Source: Pseudomonas mandelii (lineage in GTDB: Bacteria; Pseudomonadota; Gammaproteobacteria; Pseudomonadales; Pseudomonadaceae). Taken from it: a stretch of 64,000 nucleotides of DNA. The notes under the pieces were generated by a model. The model was not told where the DNA came from, ran no database searches, and was given only the letters and a program-made list of their open reading frames with translations. The stretch is from NCBI RefSeq assembly GCF_006438925.1, contig NZ_RCZA01000005.1:248001-312000 (forward strand), given 5' to 3'. The translations under genes were made by a program, and so were the position numbers. Positions 44,999-53,502 of this stretch are shown here, piece by piece (position 1 is the stretch's first letter; the number at the start of each line of letters is the position of its first letter).

Positions 44999-46366
44999 GT
45001 GATCAAGACTCTGAACCACCTCCCGCATCCGCACGAGAATGCGGCCGCCCTCGCCGGCCATTTCACCGATCTGGCGCCACCGCTCAACGACCGCCAGGCC
45101 CATCTGGAAGCCTCGCGCTGTCTGTATTGCTACGACGCACCCTGCGTGAATGCCTGTCCGAGCGAGATCGACATTCCGTCATTCATCCGCAATATCCATC
45201 AGGAAAACGTACAGGGCGCCGCGCAGAAAATTCTCTCGGCAAACATCCTCGGCGGCAGTTGCGCCCGGGTGTGCCCGACGGAAGTGCTTTGCCAGCAAGC
45301 CTGCGTGCGCAACAACGACCATGAATGCGCACCGGTGCTGATCGGCCTGTTGCAGCGTTACGCCGTCGATAATGCACACTTCAGCGAACACCCCTTCACG
45401 CGTGCGGCATCAACCGGCAAGCGCATCGCCGTGGTTGGCGCCGGTCCGGCCGGTTTGTCCTGCGCTCACCGCAGTGCCATGCACGGTCATGATGTGGTGA
45501 TTTTCGAGGCGCGGGAAAAGGCTGGTGGTCTCAACGAATACGGGATCGCCAAGTACAAACTGGTGGACGACTACGCGCAAAAGGAGCTGGATTTTCTGCT
45601 GCAGATTGGCGGCATCGAAATCCGCCACGGGCAGAAACTTGGAGAGAACCTGACCTTAAGCGAACTGCATCAGCAATTCGATGCGGTGTTCCTCGGCCTC
45701 GGTCTGGCCGCCAGCAAACAGCTGGGGCTTACTCATGAAGATGCACCCGGCCTGCTCGCCGCCACCGACTACATCCGCGAACTGCGCCAGGCCGATGACC
45801 TGACTCAACTGCCACTGGCTGATCATTGCATCGTGCTGGGCGCCGGCAACACCGCCATCGACATGGCCGTGCAAATGGCTCGCCTCGGGGCACGAGACGT
45901 CAATCTGGTGTACCGCCGCGGTGTCGAGGAAATGGGCGCGACAGGTCACGAACAGGACATCGCCAAGGCCAATCAGGTGCGACTGATGACCTGGGCACAA
46001 CCTGAAGAAGTGCTACTCGATGATCAAGGCAACGTGCGCGGCATGCGCTTCGCCCGCACCCACTTGGTAGACGGTCGCCTGCAAACCACCGGCGAAACCT
46101 TCGAACTGGCCGCTGACGCGATCTTCAAAGCCATCGGCCAGGCCTTCGACGCCAGCGCCCTCGCCGATCCGCTGGCACGCGAGCTCAAGCGTCAGGGTGA
46201 GCGGATTCAAGTGGACGAAAACCTGCGCACCAGCATCCCCGGCGTGTACGCCGGCGGTGACTGCACCAGTCTCGATCAAGACCTCACCGTGCAGGCCGTG
46301 CAGCACGGCAAACGGGCCGCCGAGGCGATCAACGCCCAACTCATGCTCAACGTGGAGGCTGCGTAA
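44999..46366 (+). CDS. preT: Dihydropyrimidine dehydrogenase flavin subunit PreT
   Basis: 455 residues from GTG 44999. The N-terminal iron-sulfur domain has cysteines in CLYCYDAPCVNACPSEID and GGSCARVCPTEVLCQQACV, as in glutamate-synthase small subunits. FAD binding is GAGPAGLSCAH and NAD(P)H binding is GAGNTAIDMAVQMA. It passes electrons to PreA, whose gene starts at the very next base. Together they interconvert uracil or thymine and the 5,6-dihydro forms using NADH. Confidence 0.93.
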   Translation: MIKTLNHLPHPHENAAALAGHFTDLAPPLNDRQAHLEASRCLYCYDAPCVNACPSEIDIPSFIRNIHQENVQGAAQKILSANILGGSCARVCPTEVLCQQACVRNNDHECAPVLIGLLQRYAVDNAHFSEHPFTRAASTGKRIAVVGAGPAGLSCAHRSAMHGHDVVIFEAREKAGGLNEYGIAKYKLVDDYAQKELDFLLQIGGIEIRHGQKLGENLTLSELHQQFDAVFLGLGLAASKQLGLTHEDAPGLLAATDYIRELRQADDLTQLPLADHCIVLGAGNTAIDMAVQMARLGARDVNLVYRRGVEEMGATGHEQDIAKANQVRLMTWAQPEEVLLDDQGNVRGMRFARTHLVDGRLQTTGETFELAADAIFKAIGQAFDASALADPLARELKRQGERIQVDENLRTSIPGVYAGGDCTSLDQDLTVQAVQHGKRAAEAINAQLMLNVEAA

Positions 46367-47641
46367 ATGGCCGATCTCTCGATTGTCTTCGCCGGCATCA
46401 AAGCCCCCAATCCGTTCTGGCTGGCCTCCGCGCCACCGACCGACAAGGCCTACAACGTGGTTCGCGCCTTCGAGGCCGGCTGGGGTGGCGTGGTCTGGAA
46501 AACCCTGGGTGAAGACCCGGCGGCGGTCAACGTGTCGTCGCGTTACTCGGCGCACTTTGGTGCCAACCGCGAAGTGGTGGGCTTCAACAACATCGAGCTG
46601 ATCACTGATCGCTCACTGGAGATCAACCTGCGGGAAATCACCCAGGTCAAAAAGGACTGGCCGGATCGCGCGCTGATCGTGTCGCTGATGGTGCCCTGCG
46701 TTGAAGAATCCTGGAAATTCATCCTGCCGCTGGTGGAAGCCACCGGCGCCGACGGCATCGAGCTAAACTTCGGTTGCCCGCACGGGATGCCGGAGCGCGG
46801 CATGGGCGCGGCGGTCGGCCAAGTGCCGGAGTATGTCGAGCAGGTCACCCGTTGGTGCAAGACGTACTGCTCGCTGCCGGTGATCGTCAAACTCACGCCA
46901 AATATCACCGACATTCGCGTCGCCGCCCGTGCGGCCCATCGCGGCGGTGCCGATGCCGTGTCGCTGATCAACACGATCAACTCGATCACCAGCGTCAACC
47001 TGGAGCGCATGGTCGCCAATCCCGCCGTGGGCAGCCAAAGCACCCACGGTGGTTATTGCGGTTCGGCGGTCAAGCCGATTGCCCTGAACATGGTTGCCGA
47101 AATCGCCCGCGATCCACAGACCCAAGGCCTGCCGATCTCCGGCATTGGCGGCATTAGCAGCTGGCGCGACGCGGCGGAATTCATTGCCCTGGGCAGCGGC
47201 TCGGTGCAGGTGTGCACGGCGGCGATGCTGCATGGCTTCCGGATTGTCGAGGAAATGAAGGACGGTTTATCGCGCTGGATGGACAGTCAGGGCTACGCCA
47301 GCGTGTCAGAGTTTTCCGGGCGGGCGGTGGGCAACACCACGGACTGGAAGTACCTGGACATCAACTATCAAGTGATTGCCAGGATTGACCAGGAGGCCTG
47401 CATTGGTTGCGGTCGTTGCCACATTGCTTGCGAAGACACTTCGCACCAGGCGGTTGCCAGCCTTAAGCAGGCGGACGGCACGCATAAATATGAAGTGATT
47501 GACGATGAGTGCGTGGGGTGCAATCTGTGTCAGATCACGTGCCCGGTGCAGGATTGTATTGAGATGGTGCCGATGGAGAACGGGAAGCCGTTTCTGGATT
47601 GGAATCATGATCCGCGCAATCCCTACCATGTCGCTGTTTGA
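46367..47641 (+). CDS. preA: Dihydropyrimidine dehydrogenase catalytic subunit PreA
   Basis: 424 residues. The N-terminal part is a dihydroorotate-dehydrogenase-like FMN barrel (NFGCPHGMPERGMGAAVG and HGGYCGSAVKPIALNMV). The C-terminal 80 residues hold two 4Fe-4S motifs, CIGCGRCHIAC and CVGCNLCQITCPV. This matches the catalytic half of bacterial PreTA and animal DPD. Its ATG directly follows the preT stop. A REP-like pair follows its own stop. Confidence 0.94.
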   Translation: MADLSIVFAGIKAPNPFWLASAPPTDKAYNVVRAFEAGWGGVVWKTLGEDPAAVNVSSRYSAHFGANREVVGFNNIELITDRSLEINLREITQVKKDWPDRALIVSLMVPCVEESWKFILPLVEATGADGIELNFGCPHGMPERGMGAAVGQVPEYVEQVTRWCKTYCSLPVIVKLTPNITDIRVAARAAHRGGADAVSLINTINSITSVNLERMVANPAVGSQSTHGGYCGSAVKPIALNMVAEIARDPQTQGLPISGIGGISSWRDAAEFIALGSGSVQVCTAAMLHGFRIVEEMKDGLSRWMDSQGYASVSEFSGRAVGNTTDWKYLDINYQVIARIDQEACIGCGRCHIACEDTSHQAVASLKQADGTHKYEVIDDECVGCNLCQITCPVQDCIEMVPMENGKPFLDWNHDPRNPYHVAV

Positions 47642-47657
47642 TCGTTGAAGATCAAGG

Positions 47658-47741
47658 GATCGCAGCCTCGTTTCACTCGACAGTTCCTACGAGGGATTGT
47701 GTAACCCTGTAGGAGCTGTCGAGTGAAACGAGGCTGCGATC
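47658..47741. repeat. REP pair, diverged GTAGGAGCTG class
   Basis: Arms 47658-47690 and 47709-47741 are complementary over 33 bases with one mismatch. The GTCGAGTGAAACGAGGCTGC middle differs from the other copies. It separates the convergent preA and TetR genes. Confidence 0.85.
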
Positions 47742-47748
47742 TTTTGAC

Positions 47749-48369
47749 TCAAGGCTCCAACCCAATCCCCCGCAAGATCACACTCGTCACCGTCTGCACC
47801 GCCCGCTCAAACTGCATGTCCGACAACGGCTGATGATCATTCAGAATATTCACCTGATGATCAAAGTCGGCGTAGTGCTGGGTCGACGCCCAGATCATGT
47901 ACAGCAGGCTCGAAGGTTCCACCGGCAGGATGCGTTTGTCATCCACCCACTGGCGAATTTTCGCTTCTTTCATCTTGGCCCAGTCGTACAGACTGACGTC
48001 CAGTTTCTCACCCAGCGTCGGCGCCCCATGGATGATTTCGTTGGCCCAGACTTTGGAGCCATAAGGCCGGCTGCGGGAGTGGTTCATCTTGGCGCGGATG
48101 TAGCTGCTGAGCACCACGCGCGGATCGTCGAACATCTCGAAGCACAGCGCGTCCTGTTTCCACACTTCCAGCAAACCCAACAGCACGGCGCTGTACAGCT
48201 CACTCTTGGTGCTGAAGTAGTAATGCAGGTTGGAGCGCGGCAGTTGCACCTCGGCGGCGATGTCGGCCATGGCGGTGCCGCCGAAACCTTTTTCGGCGAA
48301 AACCTTTTCGGCCCCCAACAGAATTTTCTCGACGTTACTGCGACGAATCTCGATCTTGTGATTGCCCAT
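47749..48369 (-). CDS. TetR/RutR-type regulator of pyrimidine catabolism
   Basis: 206 residues from ATG 48369 (GGGAGCC upstream). The helix-turn-helix is TAMADIAAEVQLPRSNLHYYF, and the ligand domain (WKQDALCFEMFDDPRVVLSSYIRAKM, GSKVWANEIIHGAP) follows the RutR pattern, whose ligand in E. coli is uracil. The position at the end of the pyrimidine island suggests it controls the NCS1 and hydA promoters. The ligand and the operator are inferred. Confidence 0.85.
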   Translation of the reverse strand: MGNHKIEIRRSNVEKILLGAEKVFAEKGFGGTAMADIAAEVQLPRSNLHYYFSTKSELYSAVLLGLLEVWKQDALCFEMFDDPRVVLSSYIRAKMNHSRSRPYGSKVWANEIIHGAPTLGEKLDVSLYDWAKMKEAKIRQWVDDKRILPVEPSSLLYMIWASTQHYADFDHQVNILNDHQPLSDMQFERAVQTVTSVILRGIGLEP

Positions 48370-48509
48370 GAGGGCTCCCTGACAACAGCGTTGCTCAAGA
48401 CTAGCATCCGCTCTACCTCGCGGCGACAAGGGAAAACGAAACTTCGTACACCCAGCTTCTCGCAGGTAAACTGACCGCCTTTTCGAACCCGCCTCAGAGG
48501 TATTCCACG

Positions 48510-48875
48510 ATGCTGCTCAAGAAAACCCTGACCACCGTCGCCCTGCTCGGCTCGCTGTTCGCCGCTTCATCAGTGTTTGCCCATGCCCATCTAAAAGGCC
48601 AGACCCCGGCCGCCGACAGCACGGTGAGCGCGCCGTCGGTGCTGCGCCTGGTGTTTTCCGAAGGCGTTGAAGCGACCTTTTCCAAAGTCACGATCAGCAA
48701 GGACGGTAGCAACGTGCCGGTGAAGAGCCTCGCCACCGAAGGCAGCGACAAGAAAACCCTGATCGTCACCCCGGCCGCACCGTTGGCAGCGGGTGCCTAC
48801 AAAGTCGAATGGCACGCGGTGTCGGTCGATACCCACAAAAGCGAAGGCGCCTATAGCTTCAAGGTTGGCCAGTAA
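48510..48875 (+). CDS. copC: Copper resistance protein CopC
   Basis: 121 residues with a signal peptide ending SSVFA, so that His becomes the first mature residue (HAHLKGQTPA), a copper ligand in CopC proteins. A second His lies in DTHKSEGAYSF, near the C-terminus. The fold is a small beta barrel in the periplasm that binds Cu(II). The Met-rich Cu(I) site of longer CopC forms is not present. copD starts three bases after the stop. Confidence 0.92.
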   Translation: MLLKKTLTTVALLGSLFAASSVFAHAHLKGQTPAADSTVSAPSVLRLVFSEGVEATFSKVTISKDGSNVPVKSLATEGSDKKTLIVTPAAPLAAGAYKVEWHAVSVDTHKSEGAYSFKVGQ

Positions 48876-48878
48876 CTC

Positions 48879-49739
48879 ATGACGAGCGCGATGGTGCTGT
48901 GCCGCTTTCTGCATTTCACTGTCGTGCTGATGCTGTTCGGGGCGTGGGTCTTCAAGCCTCTGCTGGTCAATGGCGACGCAGGAAATCTGGATCGGCGACT
49001 GATGAAAACAAGCCGCTGGCTGGCGGCGGTGGCGTTGGTCACTGGCGTTAGCTGGTTGCTGCTGATCACCGCCAGCATGGCCGGTTCGTGGGACGCGGCA
49101 TTCGATCCTCCGACCTTGCGACTGGTGTTGGGCAATACATTTTTCGGCCAGGTCTGGCGCTGGCACTTGCTGCTCAATGCGTTGTTGGTCGCGCTGCTGA
49201 TGACGCCCTTGCGTTCAAACCGGCCCCTGCGAATCGGCCTCGCCAGCCTGCTGCTGGCCACCCTCGCCCCGGTCGGCCACGGCGCCATGCTCGACGGCCT
49301 CAATGGCCAATTGCTGATCCTCAATCAAATCATTCACCTAACCTGCGTCGGCGCCTGGCTCGGCGGCTTGATGTTGTTGGTGATGATCCTGCGGCAGCCG
49401 ACAGCGCATTCCATCAAAGCGACCTTGCAACGCTTCAGCGGCGTGGGTTACGTATTGGTGGCGGGGTTGGTGATGACCGGGCTGATCAACGTTCGTGTAC
49501 TGACCGGGCAATTCTGGCCGACGCCGTTGCTGTCCGGGTTTGCGCTGATTCTGTTGATCAAGGTTGTGCTGGTCGCCGCGATGCTGGGTCTGGCGTTGTT
49601 CAATCGGCTGCGGATCAACGACTGCGAGCAGCGCCTGACTGCTCTGAAAAGCAGCGTCATCTTCGAATGGTTGCTGGGGATGGGAGCGGTGGCTGCCGTT
49701 TCACTTCTGGGCACCATGCCCCCGATGATCGTGAGCTAA
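48879..49739 (+). CDS. copD: Copper transport membrane protein CopD
   Basis: 286 residues with about eight membrane segments; conserved features include the first helix with CRFLHFTVVLMLFGAWVF, and HLTCVGAWLGGLMLLVMIL with the family's His and Trp. CopD takes copper from CopC into the cytoplasm in those systems where it is studied. It is co-transcribed with copC. A REP pair with 33-bp perfect arms follows directly. Confidence 0.92.
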   Translation: MTSAMVLCRFLHFTVVLMLFGAWVFKPLLVNGDAGNLDRRLMKTSRWLAAVALVTGVSWLLLITASMAGSWDAAFDPPTLRLVLGNTFFGQVWRWHLLLNALLVALLMTPLRSNRPLRIGLASLLLATLAPVGHGAMLDGLNGQLLILNQIIHLTCVGAWLGGLMLLVMILRQPTAHSIKATLQRFSGVGYVLVAGLVMTGLINVRVLTGQFWPTPLLSGFALILLIKVVLVAAMLGLALFNRLRINDCEQRLTALKSSVIFEWLLGMGAVAAVSLLGTMPPMIVS

Positions 49740-49748
49740 AACACAAAA

Positions 49749-49843
49749 CCCTGTGGGAGCGAGCTTGCTCGCGATGACGGTCTGACATTCACTGCAGTGG
49801 TGTCTGTTCTACCGTCATCGCGAGCAAGCTCGCTCCCACAGGG
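49749..49843. repeat. REP pair with perfect 33-bp arms
   Basis: Arms 49749-49781 and 49811-49843 are exact complements. The core GTGGGAGCGAGCTTGCTCGC belongs to the most frequent class in this window. It lies between copD and the OprD porin gene. Confidence 0.9.
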
Positions 49844-49874
49844 GTTCTTCGACATACTCCTGCCCCGTCAAGTC

Positions 49875-49942
49875 ATCGTACAACTTCTGATTGACATTCC
49901 CCGTAACACTTGCAAATAATCCGCCCCGACGTTGTACGACGA
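49875..49942. promoter_or_regulatory. GntR (FadR-type) boxes upstream of the OprD porin gene
   Basis: TTGTACGACGA at 49932-49942 matches the FadR-subfamily consensus TNGTNNNACNA in every fixed position. A second box, TCGTACAACTT at 49876-49886, misses only the last base. The udh promoter region carries another exact match at 51506-51516. Confidence 0.6.
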
Positions 49943-49949
49943 CGTATGA

Positions 49950-49974
49950 CAAAAAACAAAAACAACAAGAAACA
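49950..49974 (+). promoter_or_regulatory. A-rich Hfq/Crc-type site in the OprD leader
   Basis: A run of AAnAAnAA units (CAAAAACAACAAGAAACA) lies directly before the ribosome site GGGAG of the porin gene. In Pseudomonas such sites let Hfq and Crc block translation when preferred carbon sources are present. Confidence 0.55.
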
Positions 49975-49987
49975 CGGGAGCGTCACT

Positions 49988-51286
49988 GTGAGCAAGCTCG
50001 TCCGCAATTCCTCCGTCTGCACCCCTCGCCCAGCCTTCGCACTCCGTCACACCCTGAGCCTGATCGGTTGCAGCAGCCTGGCCCTCGCCCTGCCCATGAC
50101 CAGTCATGCCGAAGGTTTCGTCGATGACGCCAAAGCCACGCTGAACCTGCGCAACTTCTACATCAACCGCAACTTCACGAACCCGGCCTACCCGCAGGGC
50201 AAGGCTGAAGAGTGGACCCAAAGCTTCATCCTCGATGCCAAATCCGGATTCACCCAGGGCCCCGTCGGTTTCGGCATGGATGTGCTGGGCCTGTACTCGG
50301 AAAAACTCGACGGTGGCAAAGGCACGGGTGGCACCTCGTTGCTGCCGATTCATGACGACGGCCGCCCGGCCGATAATTTCGGGCGCCTGGGTGTGGCGCT
50401 GAAAGGTAAAGTCTCGAAAACCGAATTGAAGGTCGGCGAATGGATGCCGGTGTTGCCGATCCTGCGCTCCGACGACGGCCGGTCCCTGCCGCAAACCTTC
50501 CGCGGTGGACAGGTGACGTCCACCGAGATCAGTGGCCTGACGCTCTACGGCGGCCAGTTCCGCGCCAACAGCCCGCGCAACGATGCGAGCATGGAAGACA
50601 TGTTCATGAACGGCAAATCGGCGGCCTTCACCTCGGACCGTTTCAACTTTGGCGGCGGTGAATATGCGTTCAACGAGAAGCGCACCCTGGTCGGCGTCTG
50701 GTACGCGCAACTCAGCGACATTTATCAGCAGCAGTATTTCAACCTGAGCCACAGCCAGCCCATCGGCGACTGGACCCTCGGTGCCAACCTTGGCTACTTC
50801 ATCGGCAAGGAAGACGGCAGCGCCCTCGCCGGCGACCTCGACAACAAAACCGCGTTCGCCATGCTCTCGGCCAAATACGGCGGCAGCACCTTCTTTGTCG
50901 GCCTGCAAAAACTCACCGGCGACGATGTCTGGATGCGGGTCAACGGCACCAGCGGCGGCACCCTGGCCAACGACAGCTACAACTCCAGCTACGACAACGC
51001 CAAGGAAAGATCCTGGCAGCTGCGCCACGACTACAATTTTGTGGCGCTCGGCATTCCCGGCCTGACAATGATGAACCGCTACATCAGCGGCGATAACGTG
51101 CACACCGGCACCATCACCGACGGCAAGGAATGGGGCCGCGAGTCAGAACTGGCTTACACCGTCCAGAGCGGCGCGCTGAAGAATCTCAACGTCAAATGGC
51201 GTAATGCGTCGATCCGCAAGGACTTCAGCACCAATGAATTCGACGAAAACCGCATTATCATCAACTACCCGATTTCGTTGTTGTAA
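49988..51286 (+). CDS. OprD family outer-membrane porin
   Basis: 432 residues from GTG 49988, which is preceded by GGGAG and gives a normal signal peptide ending SHA-EGF; ATG codons further up are in frame but lie in the regulatory leader. The mature protein starts FVDDAKATLNLRNFYINRNF, the OprD/OpdK hallmark, and ends in LRHDYNFVALGIPGLTMMNRYISG and a final strand of the barrel. OprD channels admit basic amino acids or carboxylates. The neighbouring uronate genes and shared operators suggest uptake of glucuronate, galacturonate or their aldarates. Confidence 0.93.
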   Translation: MSKLVRNSSVCTPRPAFALRHTLSLIGCSSLALALPMTSHAEGFVDDAKATLNLRNFYINRNFTNPAYPQGKAEEWTQSFILDAKSGFTQGPVGFGMDVLGLYSEKLDGGKGTGGTSLLPIHDDGRPADNFGRLGVALKGKVSKTELKVGEWMPVLPILRSDDGRSLPQTFRGGQVTSTEISGLTLYGGQFRANSPRNDASMEDMFMNGKSAAFTSDRFNFGGGEYAFNEKRTLVGVWYAQLSDIYQQQYFNLSHSQPIGDWTLGANLGYFIGKEDGSALAGDLDNKTAFAMLSAKYGGSTFFVGLQKLTGDDVWMRVNGTSGGTLANDSYNSSYDNAKERSWQLRHDYNFVALGIPGLTMMNRYISGDNVHTGTITDGKEWGRESELAYTVQSGALKNLNVKWRNASIRKDFSTNEFDENRIIINYPISLL

Positions 51287-51315
51287 GCCGAGGGCGGGGG
51301 GATCAACACGAGCCC

Positions 51316-51404
51316 TGTGGGAGCGAGCTTGCTCGCGATGGCGGCGTTACATTCAACATCAATGTATTTGACATAAAGCCATCGCGAGCAAGCTCGCTCC
51401 CACA
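51316..51404. repeat. REP pair
   Basis: Arms 51316-51342 and 51378-51404 are perfect 27-base complements; core as at 49749. The loop (TTACATTCAACATCAATG) resembles the loops of the pairs near 57.4, 61.0 and 62.8 kb. Confidence 0.88.
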
Positions 51405-51504
51405 AAGTGCTTCGCAGTGTCAGCTGATGCAGGAATGACCCTCCGTCAATTTCAACCGATGACGCGTTGACAACGACCTGAAACCCTAACGATACTTCGA
51501 CCTA

Positions 51505-51516
51505 GTCGTACGACAA
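51505..51516. promoter_or_regulatory. GntR (FadR-type) box upstream of udh
   Basis: TCGTACGACAA matches TNGTNNNACNA exactly and lies inside the palindrome GTCGTACGAC. It is 46 bases before the udh start. CAACAAATTCAATAACAA further on is a possible weak Hfq/Crc site. Confidence 0.6.
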
Positions 51517-51561
51517 CCTACAACAAATTCAATAACAATGACTGCTTGTTCAGGGACTCCC

Positions 51562-52386
51562 ATGACCATCACTACTCAAGCCCGCGCTCCTTTCAATCGT
51601 CTCCTCCTGACCGGTGCCGCCGGTGGCCTCGGCAAAGTCCTGCGCGAAAGCCTGCGGCCCTACGCCAATGTGATTCGCCTGTCGGACATCGCTGACATCG
51701 CCCCGGCCATCGATGACCGTGAAGAAGTCGTGCCCTGCGACCTGGCAGACAAGCAAGCAGTCCATCAGTTGGTTGAAGGCGTGGACGCGATCCTGCACTT
51801 CGGTGGCGTCTCGACGGAGCACTCGTTCGAAGAGATCCTCGGCGCCAACATCTGTGGCGTATTCCACATCTACGAAGCCGCTCGCCGCCATGGTGTGAAG
51901 CGCGTGATTTTTGCCAGTTCCAACCACGTGATCGGCTTCTATAAGCAGGATGAAGTCATCGACGCCCACTCCCCTCGCCGCCCGGACAGCTACTACGGCT
52001 TGTCCAAGTCCTACGGCGAAGACATGGCCAGTTTCTACTTCGATCGCTACGGCATCGAGACCGTCAGCGTGCGCATCGGCTCCTCGTTCGCGGAGCCGCT
52101 GAACCGCCGAATGATGAGCACCTGGTTGAGCTTCGGCGACCTGACTCAATTGCTCGAATGCGCGCTGTACGCCCCTAATGTCGGCCACACCGTGGTCTAC
52201 GGCATGTCCGACAACAAGAACGTCTGGTGGGACAACCGTTTCGCCACCTGCCTGGGTTATGAACCTCAGGACAGCTCCGAAGTGTTCCGCGAAAAAGTCG
52301 AAGCCCAACCGATGCCGGCCGCTGATGACCCGGCTCGGGTCTACCAGGGTGGTGCGTTTGTCGCGTCCGGCCCGTTCGGCGACTGA
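51562..52386 (+). CDS. udh: NAD-dependent uronate dehydrogenase
   Basis: 274 residues from ATG 51562; an in-frame ATG eight codons upstream lies in the leader. The Rossmann motif TGAAGGLGKVL and the catalytic YYGLSKSYGE are those of short-chain uronate dehydrogenase, and stretches such as ILHFGGVSTEHSFEEILG match the remembered P. putida Udh closely. It oxidises glucuronate or galacturonate to the aldaro-lactone. It starts a three-gene group with the lactonase and, after a repeat, the epimerase. Confidence 0.95.
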   Translation: MTITTQARAPFNRLLLTGAAGGLGKVLRESLRPYANVIRLSDIADIAPAIDDREEVVPCDLADKQAVHQLVEGVDAILHFGGVSTEHSFEEILGANICGVFHIYEAARRHGVKRVIFASSNHVIGFYKQDEVIDAHSPRRPDSYYGLSKSYGEDMASFYFDRYGIETVSVRIGSSFAEPLNRRMMSTWLSFGDLTQLLECALYAPNVGHTVVYGMSDNKNVWWDNRFATCLGYEPQDSSEVFREKVEAQPMPAADDPARVYQGGAFVASGPFGD

Positions 52387-52439
52387 ACCCGCGTACATCA
52401 CTTGGTCCCAACAACAAAAACCCGAGGGGATGAGCTGTC

Positions 52440-53327
52440 ATGCAAGCCGAATTGATTGTCGATGCCCGCAACGCAGTCGGTGAATGCCCGGTCTGGGTCC
52501 CCGAGGAAAACGCCCTGTATTGGGTTGATATTCCTGTCGGCGGACTTCAGCGCTGGAGCGCCGAAACCGGCCATGTCCATGCCTGGACAGCACCGGAGAT
52601 GCTCGCCTGCATTGCACGTCACCGCGACGGCGGCTGGGTTGCCGGGATGGAAAGCGGTTTTTTTCATCTGCACCCGCACAACGACGGCAGCCTCGACAGC
52701 AACCTCCTGGCCCCGGTCGAACACGCCCGCACAGACATGCGCCTGAACGACGGTCGCTGCGATCGTCAGGGGCGTTTCTGGGCCGGCAGCATGGTGCTGA
52801 ACATGGGCGCCAACGCTGCCGACGGCACGCTTTATCGCTACAGCGCCGGTCAACGCGGGCCACTCGAGGCGCAACTCAGCGGGTTTATCGTGCCCAACGG
52901 TTTGGGTTTCAGCCCCGACGGGCGAACGATGTACCTGTCTGATTCTCATCCTCTGGTCCAGCAAATCTGGGCCTTTGATTACGACATCGACAGCGGCACG
53001 CCGTCCAACCGACGGCTGTTTGTCGATATGAATCAGTTCCTTGGTCGTCCCGATGGCGCAGCGGTCGATGCCGAAGGCTGCTACTGGATTTGCGCCAATG
53101 ACGCCGGGCTGATTCACCGTTTCACTCCCGACGGCCGACTGGACCGTTCACTCGCCGTACCGGTGAAAAAACCGAGCATGTGCGCCTTCGGCGGCAGTCG
53201 CCTGGACACCCTGTTCGTGACCTCGATCCGCCCCGGCGACGACCATGACGAACAGTCACTGGCCGGCGGTGTGTTCGCCCTCAATCCCGGTGTCAAAGGC
53301 TTGCCGGAGCCGTTGTTCAAGGGATGA
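52440..53327 (+). CDS. SMP-30/gluconolactonase family lactonase
   Basis: 295 residues forming a six-bladed propeller. Metal ligands of the family are visible: Glu in VGECPVWVPEENALYWVDI, Asn in MRLNDGRCDRQGRFWAGSM, Asn in IVPNGLGFSPDG and Asp in MYLSDSHPLV. It should hydrolyse the lactone made by Udh to glucarate or galactarate. The gene follows udh by 53 bases with GAGGGG ahead of the ATG. A palindromic repeat separates it from the epimerase gene. Confidence 0.92.
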   Translation: MQAELIVDARNAVGECPVWVPEENALYWVDIPVGGLQRWSAETGHVHAWTAPEMLACIARHRDGGWVAGMESGFFHLHPHNDGSLDSNLLAPVEHARTDMRLNDGRCDRQGRFWAGSMVLNMGANAADGTLYRYSAGQRGPLEAQLSGFIVPNGLGFSPDGRTMYLSDSHPLVQQIWAFDYDIDSGTPSNRRLFVDMNQFLGRPDGAAVDAEGCYWICANDAGLIHRFTPDGRLDRSLAVPVKKPSMCAFGGSRLDTLFVTSIRPGDDHDEQSLAGGVFALNPGVKGLPEPLFKG

Positions 53328-53334
53328 ACCCCGT

Positions 53335-53465
53335 GTAGCAGCTGCCGAAGGCTGCGTTCGGCTGCGAAGCAGTCGTCAATCCGGTGGATGCGATTTTCCT
53401 GATACACCGCGCCGTATGGTTTTACGACTGCTTCGCAGCCGAACGCAGGCTTCGCCAGCTGCTAC
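53335..53465. repeat. Palindromic repeat, GTAGCAGCTG class
   Basis: Arms 53335-53376 and 53424-53465 are 42 bases long and complementary apart from a few positions. Same class as 32960-33098. Confidence 0.85.
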
Positions 53466-53502
53466 ATGGCTCAGCGGTGTTCTCACATCAGAGCTCAATT
53501 GA

